From Longimicrobium sp. (GTDB lineage Bacteria > Gemmatimonadota > Gemmatimonadetes > Longimicrobiales > Longimicrobiaceae), in assembly GCA_030446945.1 (NCBI GenBank), contig JAUJMI010000012.1, positions 12,760 to 21,467 of the forward strand: a DNA stretch of 8,708 nucleotides. The letters are read 5' to 3'. Under the pieces are notes generated by a model, which searched no databases, was not told where the DNA came from, and saw only the letters and a list, made by a program, of their open reading frames with translations. The translations under genes were made by a program, and so were the position numbers. How positions within the stretch are numbered: position 1 is the stretch's first letter; each line of letters opens with the position of its first letter. This document shows positions 1 through 5,419 of the stretch, in pieces.

Positions 1-30
1 CCAGCTCAAAGCCAGGCGGACACCGCATGA
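1..30 (+). CDS. Possible 3' end of an upstream operon gene (partial)
   Basis: Frame 1 is open from the left edge and ends at TGA 28-30, giving only nine residues (PAQSQADTA). The stop overlaps the next start as ATGA (27-30), the same junction seen at the next two gene boundaries in this operon. That repeated arrangement is the only reason to think this is the tail of a real gene. The stretch is too short to name a product. Confidence 0.35.
   Translation, partial: PAQSQADTA
14..20 (+). promoter_or_regulatory. Shine-Dalgarno-like site for the membrane protein gene
   Basis: AGGCGGA lies six bases before the ATG at 27. It supports translation from this start rather than from the in-frame ATG two codons later (33). 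Confidence 0.5.
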
Positions 31-452
31 ACATGGTCTACTACGCGCACTCGGGGCTTCGCTACCTGGTGCTCCTCGCCGGGATCGTGGCGATCGTCAT
101 CCTGGCGCGCGGGCTCTCCGGGAAGCGCCCCTACGACCGCCCCGCGCGCATCTCGTCGGCGATCTACACCGGCTCGCTCCACTTGCAGGTCGTGCTGGGG
201 ATCATCATGGTCGTGCTCGGGCGCTGGTACCCGGCGCTGATGGGTCACCTGATCATGAACCTTCTCGCCGTGGCCGTCGCGACGATGCTCTCCGCGTGGG
301 GCCGGCGCGAGACGGACTCGCGGCGCGGCTACAAGTACGCGCTCACCGGTGTGGTCGTATCGCTCCTCCTCCTGGTGGGCGGGATCGCGGCCATCGGCCG
401 GCACCCGTTCCAGAGCCGCGCCCTCGACCAGATCGAGGCCGGCGCGCGATGA
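27..452 (+). CDS. Small four-helix integral membrane protein of unknown function
   Basis: This encodes 141 residues with four clear hydrophobic segments at about 11-30, 43-64, 72-91 and 104-123, so it is an inner-membrane protein with little outside the bilayer. Histidines sit at or inside helix ends: His8 (YYAHSGLRYLVLL), His52 (SLHLQVVLG) and His74 (MGHLIMN). The His-Ser-x-Leu-Arg start followed by Leu-rich helices resembles a widespread family of 140-150-residue membrane proteins in Bacteroidota and related phyla, sometimes loosely called cytochrome-b-like. I recognise the pattern but cannot assign a function. Heme or metal binding by the histidines is speculation. The stop overlaps the next gene's start as ATGA (449-452), so it is probably co-translated with the hydrolase. 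No signal peptide is seen apart from the first helix. Confidence 0.85.
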   Translation: MNMVYYAHSGLRYLVLLAGIVAIVILARGLSGKRPYDRPARISSAIYTGSLHLQVVLGIIMVVLGRWYPALMGHLIMNLLAVAVATMLSAWGRRETDSRRGYKYALTGVVVSLLLLVGGIAAIGRHPFQSRALDQIEAGAR

Positions 453-1108
453 GCGGGACGCTCCTGTACGAGCAGTCCATCCCCGAGGAGGTGCAGGACG
501 GCGCGCCCCTGGTGGTGCTCCTCCACGGGCGCGGGAGCGACCGCTTCGACCTGGCGGGGCTGGCGCCGCACATCGCGCCGGGCGCCGTGGTCATCACCCC
601 CCAGGCGCCGCACTCCGGCGTGCCGTGGGGCTACGGGCCGGGGTGGGCGTGGTACCGCTTCCTCGGCCGCAACCGCCCCGATCCGGAGAGCTTCGAAGCG
701 AGCCAGGACGCGCTCGGCGCCTTCCTGTCCGAGATCCGCGGCACGCTCCCGGTGAGGACGGGCCCGCTGGTGCTCGGCGGCTTTTCGCAGGGCGGGGTGA
801 TGTCCATGGCGTACGCGCTGCGCAACCCGGGCACCGTGCCCTTGGTGATGAACTTCAGCGGCTTCCTGGCGGAACACCCCAGCGTGCGCCCCACCCCTGA
901 ATCGGTGGCGGGGACGCGCTTCTGGTGGGGGCACGGGACGATGGACCCGCAGATCCCCTTCAACCTCGCCATCGAGGGGCGCGGGCTCCTGCAGTCCGCC
1001 GGCGCGGAGCTGGAGACGCGCGACTATCCGATCGGCCACAGCATCTCGCCCGACGAGGCGCGCGATGCCCACGCCTGGATCCAGGCCGAAGTGGCGCGGC
1101 TGGGATGA
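449..1108 (+). CDS. Alpha/beta-hydrolase, carboxylesterase/phospholipase family
   Basis: This encodes 219 residues, the usual size for the phospholipase/carboxylesterase family (PF02230; YpfH and acyl-protein-thioesterase relatives). These serine hydrolases cleave carboxylic or thio esters in the cytoplasm. The visible order is: oxyanion-hole strand VVLLHGRGS (22-30), a Pro/Gly-rich segment with GYGPGWAWY (61-69), nucleophile elbow GFSQGG with Ser113, the acidic residue in GHGTMDPQIP (Asp166), and GHSIS with His197. All members of the triad are present, so the enzyme should be active. The exact substrate cannot be read from sequence. The start at 449 is chosen because it gives the ATGA overlap with the membrane protein and begins just before the first conserved strand. 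An in-frame upstream start at 296 would add 51 residues that only shadow the membrane gene. A GAGG at 435-438 may serve as ribosome binding site. There is no signal peptide. Confidence 0.9.
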   Translation: MSGTLLYEQSIPEEVQDGAPLVVLLHGRGSDRFDLAGLAPHIAPGAVVITPQAPHSGVPWGYGPGWAWYRFLGRNRPDPESFEASQDALGAFLSEIRGTLPVRTGPLVLGGFSQGGVMSMAYALRNPGTVPLVMNFSGFLAEHPSVRPTPESVAGTRFWWGHGTMDPQIPFNLAIEGRGLLQSAGAELETRDYPIGHSISPDEARDAHAWIQAEVARLG

Positions 1109-2319
1109 TCCTGGACACGGGGGCGCTCTCCAACCGCGAGCGCTACCAGCTCCTCACCTCGCTGGTCGTCCCGCGCCCCATCGCGTGGGTCTCCACGCGG
1201 TCCGCGGCGGGCGCGCGGAACCTGGCGCCCTTCAGCTACTTCGCCGCGCTCAGCGCCACGCCCTTCCTCGTCTCCCTCTCCATCAGCAGCCGCCGTGGCG
1301 AGCCCAAGGACACCCTCCGCAACATCCGCGAGACGGGCGCCTTCTGCGTCAACGTCGTCACCGAGCCGCAGCTCCCCCACATGAACGCGACCTCCGCCGA
1401 GTACGGGCCGGAGGTCGACGAGTTCGAGCGGGCTGGCTTGGAGGCGGCGCAGGCGGAATCGGTCGGCGCGCCCTACGTCGCCGACTGCCCCGCGGTGCTG
1501 GAGTGCCGGCTGTTCAAGGAGGTGGAGCTGGAGCGCTCCGTCAACACGCTCGTCATCGGCGAGGTCCTGCGCGTCCGCCTCTCCGACGCCGCCCCGCTGA
1601 TCCCCGCCACCCTCCTCGCCGACAGCGTCGCGCCCCGCCCCGTCGCGCGTCTGTGGGGCGATCTGTACTCCACGCTCGGCGAGATCCCGGTGCTGCCAAG
1701 CCGATCGTGTAATTGCAGACGGCCCTCGCCACGCCAGAGCGCGCTGTCCAGTCCTGACAAAATGGCTGCAGCGGCGGATCTACCCTACTGCCTTTCTGGA
1801 CCCACCGGCCCAGCGGCTGTGGAAGTCGACGAGAAAGTTCTCCGGACTCTGCTGTGCGCCGATCGTGTAGGGCCGTACGTTGAGCGCGCGCCCGGCGCTG
1901 AGGCCGTCCGCGTCTTAACGGTCCAGCGGGTAAATCGCGGCATGCGCGGGAAAATACGCGTAATTGGCCTCGTGCTCCCTGTAAGATCTTCACGCCGCGT
2001 TTCTGGAGGCTCCTCTCGATTTCGAGATGCCGCGCGTAGCCGCGGAAGCGATTGCTCCCCGCCAGCAGGAACACCTGGAGCCTGCCGAGCGCGGGCTCGA
2101 ACCCGTTCAGGTGGATCACCACAAATACCAGGAGAAGTGTTGGCACGGGCTCCAGAACCGCTCCTGGCCGGTCTGCGGGGGGAGCGGATCGCCAGGCTAG
2201 GCGAGCGGATCGAAGAGGCGGAGGTATCCGTGAATCGCAGCCTCGAACTGCCAGTTCATGGGATCGTCCATCCGGCGCTTCTGCATGTCGTCCACCGCCT
2301 TCGCGTACCAGAGCAGTGA
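1105..2319 (+). CDS. Flavin-reductase-like FMN-binding protein with a run-on C-terminus (probable frameshift)
   Basis: The first 198 residues form a complete flavin-reductase-like split-barrel domain (PF01613). Members bind FMN and often act as NAD(P)H:flavin reductases or small flavoproteins. Visible motifs are VVPRPIAWVST (21-31), NLAPFSYF (39-46), the helix KDTLRNIRETGAFCVNVV (68-85) and the C-terminal RPVARLWGDLYSTLGEI (178-194). Relatives normally stop a few residues after LGEI, near 200 residues. Here the frame stays open to TGA 2317-2319, giving 404 residues, and the last 206 are Arg/Ser/Pro-rich and look like nothing known. Shifting frame by one base near 1696 gives LPKPIV and TAA at 1710-1712, so the real gene probably was 1105-1712. 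The start at 1105 overlaps the hydrolase stop as ATGA (1105-1108). The enzyme may still fold, because the break lies after the domain. A sequencing error could produce the same picture. Confidence 0.8.
   Translation: MILDTGALSNRERYQLLTSLVVPRPIAWVSTRSAAGARNLAPFSYFAALSATPFLVSLSISSRRGEPKDTLRNIRETGAFCVNVVTEPQLPHMNATSAEYGPEVDEFERAGLEAAQAESVGAPYVADCPAVLECRLFKEVELERSVNTLVIGEVLRVRLSDAAPLIPATLLADSVAPRPVARLWGDLYSTLGEIPVLPSRSCNCRRPSPRQSALSSPDKMAAAADLPYCLSGPTGPAAVEVDEKVLRTLLCADRVGPYVERAPGAEAVRVLTVQRVNRGMRGKIRVIGLVLPVRSSRRVSGGSSRFRDAARSRGSDCSPPAGTPGACRARARTRSGGSPQIPGEVLARAPEPLLAGLRGERIARLGERIEEAEVSVNRSLELPVHGIVHPALLHVVHRLRVPEQ
1696..1712 (+). other. Probable single-base deletion and displaced native stop codon
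   Basis: After CTG (Leu197) the sequence reads CCAAGCCGATCGTGTAA. In the current frame it is read through. With one extra C it would read Pro-Lys-Pro-Ile-Val-stop, with TAA at 1710-1712, exactly where proteins of this family end. Coding character on the + strand is also lost after this point. Confidence 0.65.
1713..2118. other. Region without an intact gene; scattered coding-like fragments on the minus strand
   Basis: No intact gene is credible here. AT-rich patches (for example around 1930-1965) interrupt the otherwise high GC. On the minus strand, protein-like runs appear in changing frames. One runs from about 2110 to 1950 and includes GYARHLEIERSLQKRG. Another, from about 1975 to 1920, includes HEANYAYFPAHAAIYPLDR and ends at a stop. 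A third, in the same frame from about 1910 to 1800, includes ALNVRPYTIGAQQSPENF. They look like remains of one or more decayed genes, but I do not recognise a family. Confidence 0.4.
2119..2319 (-). pseudogene. Tyrosinase relic (copper-binding domain, broken)
   Basis: Read on the minus strand from 2319, one frame gives WYAKAVDDMQKRR, then DDPMNWQFEAAIHGY, then FDPLA, a stop (2199-2197), then DPLPPQTGQERFW and SPCQHFSWYLW, and a second stop at 2118-2116. Bacterial tyrosinases have just this order: a WYAKAV-type first helix, the first copper-ligand His in AAIHG, then FWxxCQHxSWYFLPWHRxYL carrying the second and third ligand His. The first His and the CQH His are present. The frame breaks just after WY, where FLPWHR should be, so the third ligand and the whole CuB half are missing. 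With two in-frame stops and no start codon in frame, this cannot make a tyrosinase. The remaining part of the gene may have been deleted or scrambled into the neighbouring region. Confidence 0.7.
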
Positions 2320-2601
2320 GCTTCGCCCGCGGTTGCTCTTTCGCCAGCCTTCGCCCCCCTTTTTCTCCCCTCAGCTCATGCGGCATCACCTCGCGTGGTC
2401 CCTTCCCTTGCCTTCGAGCTATCAGCAGCGCACGGCCTCCCACCCGGCAGCTCGACCGATTCTCGCTACCACCTCGTCGATGGGCCCTCCACCCCACGAG
2501 CGGGAGGCAGGTGGCACCTGCGGCAGTCACCTTGCGAGCGGCTCGTTGCCAGTGCCGGGCGTAGCGCCGCCACCCTCCGTCCGCTCCTCAGCGGCTCGCC
2601 A
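2320..2601. other. Intergenic stretch downstream of the permease gene
   Basis: This lies between the tyrosinase relic and the permease stop. Open frames cross it but none shows a recognisable motif. A short inverted repeat (CCGCT-CCTC-AGCGG, 2581-2594) sits eight bases beyond the permease stop. Its five-pair stem has no T-run, so it is not a convincing terminator. Nothing else was seen. Confidence 0.4.
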
Positions 2602-5106
2602 CTACTCCGCGCGCAGAGTGGCGGCTGGATCGACCCGAGCCGCGCGGCGGGCGGGCAGCCAGGAGGCGATGATCCCGGTGGCGGCGAGGAGCGTGGCCAC
2701 CGCGGCGAAGGTGACGGGGTCGTTGGGTGTGACGCCGTAGAGCACCCCGGTCATGACTCGGGTGGTCACGAGGGCAGCGGCGATACCCAGGACGAGGCCG
2801 GCCGCGACGAGGACAAAGCTGCGGCGGATCGTGAGCCACACGACGTCCGCGGCGCGGGCACCGAGGGCTATACGGAGGGCGAGCTCCGGAAGGCGCTGGC
2901 GGGTGGTCTGGGCGGTGACACCGTACACTCCTACGAGGGCAAGGACCATCGCGACGGTGGCGAAGGCGAGGAGGAGGAGCATGAGGACGCGGTCCCGGGC
3001 CGTCGAGTCGGCGACGACATCCTCCATCGCAACCGCGCCGTATAGGGGGAGCTCGGGGTCGATGTCCAGGACGATCCTCCGGATCAGCGGGACCAGACGC
3101 ATGGGGTCGCCGTCCCCCACCCGCACATGGATGAACATCTCACGGTCGATGTCCTGGGCGAAGGGCTCGATGATCTCGGGCTGCGGCGGCGTGGCGATGG
3201 CGCTCTGGCGCTCGCTCCCCACCACGCCGACGATGGTGCGCCAGGTCGCGGTGGAATCGGGAGAGCGCTCCGTCGTGATCCGCTGACCCACGGGGTTTTG
3301 GCCGCGGAAGTACTGGTGGGCGAGCGCCTCGTTGATGAGGGCGACGCGCTCGCCGCCGAAGCCGTCCGCCTCGGTGATGGGGCGCCCGCTCAGGATCGGA
3401 ACCCTCATCGTCTCGAAGTACCCGGGGGTGACCAATCGCACGATGGCCTCGGTCCCATACTCGCCGGGGGCACGCATCGCTATGGAGAAGTCGCTCGTGG
3501 CGCCGCGCTCCCGCAGGGGGAGCGTCGACGAGGCGGCGGCCGACTCGACGCCGGGGAGCGCCCGGACGCGGGCGAGAACCTCGTCGTAGAAGGCGATGAC
3601 CTGCGCCGGCGCCCCGTAGCGGGCGCCGGGGATGTTCAGCGTGACGGAGAGGACCCCCTGCGGATTGAAGCCCGGGTCCACGTGCCGAAGGGCGATGGTG
3701 CTCCGGACGAGGAGCCCCGCGCCGAGGACGAGCAGGACGGCCAGCGCCACTTCGGCGATGACGAGGCCGCCCATCACCGGGCGCGTGCCGCGGCCCGCCC
3801 CCCCGGCCCGCAAGGCGTCTGCGGGTTCGGAGCGGCCGGCCAGGAGCGCGGGGAAGGTGCCGAAGAGCAGGGCGGCCGCGGCGGTCGTAGTCACGCCGAA
3901 GACGACCACGCCAGCGTCCACCGGGAATCTCGTGACCCACAGCAGCCCCTCCGGCTGGAGCCGCTCGAGCAGCCGAGTGCCGGCGATCCCCAGGGCGATG
4001 CCGCCGAGGCCGCCCAGAACGGCGAGGACGGCGCTCTCGGCCAGCATCTGGCGCACGAGGTGGCCGCGGCCGGCGCCCAGGGCCGCCCGCACCCCAAGCT
4101 CCCGGCGGCGGCCGGAGGCGCGGACCAGGAGCAGGTTGCCCATGTTGGCGCAGGCGATCAGCAACATCAGCCCGACCGCGCCGAGCAGGACGAGGAGCGG
4201 GGTACGGGTGTCGCCCACGAGGAAGTCGTGCAGGGGCGCCATCCCCGCGCCCCTCTGCCGGTTGGTTTCCGGATGCTCAAGCTCGAGCTGCGCGGCGACG
4301 GCGTCCAGCTCCGCGGCCGCCTGCTCCGGCATCGCGCGCGGTGCCAGCCTAGCGATCGCCCGGATCGAATGCTCGCGGCGGAACCACGCCTTCTCGCGGG
4401 CCTCGGAGGGCCAGCCGGAGGGGACCCACAGGTCCACGCCCTTCGAGGGGAAGGCGAAGCCCTCCGGCATGACTCCCACGACCCGGGCGTGGCCACCGTT
4501 GAACGTCAGCGGAGCGCCGATGGCGTCGGGGGAGCCCGCGAACAGCTCTCGCCACGCCCGGGCGCTGAGGATCAGCGGTGTCTCGCCCTCCCGCGACGTC
4601 GCGTCGGCCCAGGTCTCCGCCTCGGTGAAGGTCCGGCCCAGCATGGGACGGACGCCCAACATGGAGAAGAACCCCCCCGTGACGTTGACGGCCGAGAGAG
4701 CCCGGGGCCTCCCGAGGCCGGTGATCGGCACCTGCCACGGCGCGGCGCTGTACGCCTCGACATCCGCGAACGACCGGACCCGCTCCTTCCAGTCCTGGAA
4801 GTTCGCGGGGTTGACGAGCTCCTGCTCCACGCCCATCGCCGCGTTCGACTCCCAGAGCACGTACAGGCGCCCGGGATCGCTGAACGGGAGCGGGCGGAGA
4901 ACCACGGCCCGGACGGCGGAGTAGATCGCGGTCGTCGCCCCGATCCCCGTCGCCAGCACCAGGACCGCCGCCAGAGCGAAGCCGGGGCTACGCCCGAACG
5001 ACCGCAACGCCAGCCGTACGTCCCGGACGAAGTCCTCGAGCGGACGCACGCGCGCGCCCCGGAATGGCTCCTTCGCCCGCTCTATGTCCCGCTGATTGAG
5101 ACGCAT
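2602..5106 (-). CDS. ADOP-type (duplicated orphan) MacB/FtsX permease
   Basis: This encodes 834 residues of an ABC-type permease with two copies of the MacB-core plus FtsX layout. Residues 22-40 (PLEDFVRDVRLALRSFGRS) match the conserved lead-in of these proteins. TM1 is at about 42-66. A large extracytoplasmic MacB-like core follows (about 70-300), then TM2-4 (302-328, 356-378, 398-424) with RRRELGVRAALGAGR (333-347) between them. TM5 is at 446-468, followed by a second core (about 475-700) and TM6-8 (706-732, 762-786, 798-818) with LPELALRIALGAR (739-751). The C-terminus DPAATLRAE is typical. MacB-type proteins drive extracytoplasmic export or mechanotransmission through an ATPase partner. 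No ATPase gene lies in this window, which fits the 'orphan' label. Many relatives begin with an extra 50-60-residue helical region that is absent here. No such sequence is visible upstream in frame, so ATG 5106 is kept. The ribosome binding site is weak. Confidence 0.9.
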   Translation of the reverse strand: MRLNQRDIERAKEPFRGARVRPLEDFVRDVRLALRSFGRSPGFALAAVLVLATGIGATTAIYSAVRAVVLRPLPFSDPGRLYVLWESNAAMGVEQELVNPANFQDWKERVRSFADVEAYSAAPWQVPITGLGRPRALSAVNVTGGFFSMLGVRPMLGRTFTEAETWADATSREGETPLILSARAWRELFAGSPDAIGAPLTFNGGHARVVGVMPEGFAFPSKGVDLWVPSGWPSEAREKAWFRREHSIRAIARLAPRAMPEQAAAELDAVAAQLELEHPETNRQRGAGMAPLHDFLVGDTRTPLLVLLGAVGLMLLIACANMGNLLLVRASGRRRELGVRAALGAGRGHLVRQMLAESAVLAVLGGLGGIALGIAGTRLLERLQPEGLLWVTRFPVDAGVVVFGVTTTAAAALLFGTFPALLAGRSEPADALRAGGAGRGTRPVMGGLVIAEVALAVLLVLGAGLLVRSTIALRHVDPGFNPQGVLSVTLNIPGARYGAPAQVIAFYDEVLARVRALPGVESAAASSTLPLRERGATSDFSIAMRAPGEYGTEAIVRLVTPGYFETMRVPILSGRPITEADGFGGERVALINEALAHQYFRGQNPVGQRITTERSPDSTATWRTIVGVVGSERQSAIATPPQPEIIEPFAQDIDREMFIHVRVGDGDPMRLVPLIRRIVLDIDPELPLYGAVAMEDVVADSTARDRVLMLLLLAFATVAMVLALVGVYGVTAQTTRQRLPELALRIALGARAADVVWLTIRRSFVLVAAGLVLGIAAALVTTRVMTGVLYGVTPNDPVTFAAVATLLAATGIIASWLPARRAARVDPAATLRAE

Positions 5107-5248
5107 AACACCATCCGCGTTGGCGAGCCATGTTTCACCTGCACGACCTGCCTCGAGATCCGCGGGGTCCGCTGCGCGGCTTCCAGGCCGACACCGCCCC
5201 GTACCTCAAAACCGTGCGCTCTCCACGCCCGGTCCCGTTTCAGGCCGC

Positions 5249-5332
5249 TCAGTACGAAGTGATGAGCCTGGAACGGTCGAGCTGCTCGACGAAACCCTCG
5301 ACGTCGCCCGAGAGCGCTCCCCGGGCGGGGAG
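5249..5332 (-). pseudogene. Short coding-like fragment, possibly the tail of a small PqqD-like or helical protein
   Basis: Between a stop at 5335-5333 and TGA 5251-5249, one minus-strand frame reads LPARGALSGDVEGFVEQL followed by DRSRLITSY and the stop. The amphipathic DVEGFVEQLDRSRLI pattern with C- or G-ending codons (GAC GTC GAG GGT TTC GTC GAG CAG CTC) looks like genuine coding sequence. It resembles the end of PqqD-type small proteins (D-x-x-x-F-hydrophobic-x-x-L-x-x-x-x-L-I). No start codon is available, so at best it is a remnant. Chance resemblance is quite possible. Confidence 0.25.
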
Positions 5333-5333
5333 C
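5316..5333. terminator. GC-rich hairpin after the phospholipase gene (weak terminator candidate)
   Basis: GCTCCCC-GGGC-GGGGAGC is a perfect seven-pair stem with a four-base loop, 87 bases beyond the phospholipase stop. It lacks a T-run on either strand, so it would be at most a Rho-assisted or non-canonical terminator, or a processing hairpin upstream of the permease gene. Confidence 0.3.
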
Positions 5334-5419
5334 TATGCTTCTGTTCGTCCCACCGGACTCCTCTCAGGGCCGCGCTATACCCAGTGAAGCGGGCTCGTAT
5401 GGACCGTGGCGCTGTGAAC

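Larger units (their letters stand above)
5107..5419. other. Spacer between the phospholipase and permease genes
   Basis: This 313-base spacer follows the phospholipase stop (5420-5422) and precedes the permease start on the same strand. I see no convincing promoter on the minus strand. It contains a GC-rich hairpin (5316-5333) and a short coding-like minus-strand fragment (5249-5332), described separately. No complete gene fits. Confidence 0.5.

Noticed and set aside
296..448. Earlier in-frame start for the alpha/beta-hydrolase
   Set aside because: The extra 51 residues only shadow the membrane-protein gene and are absent from the family. ATG 449 gives the ATGA overlap.
925..1104. Earlier in-frame start for the flavin-reductase gene
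   Set aside because: It overlaps the catalytic part of the hydrolase in another frame and adds no conserved sequence.
2090..2112. tRNA T-arm-like sequence on the minus strand (CGGG-TTCGAG-CCCG)
   Set aside because: The loop is six bases rather than seven, and no acceptor or anticodon arm can be built around it.
1553..2530. 325-residue open frame on the minus strand
   Set aside because: It runs antisense to the conserved end of the flavin-reductase domain and then through the decayed region. The real tyrosinase similarity is in another frame, so this frame is not a gene.
3127..5262. 711-residue open frame on the + strand
   Set aside because: It lies antisense to the permease gene, has Arg/Gly/Asp-rich composition and no recognisable motif. 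High GC produces such mirror frames.
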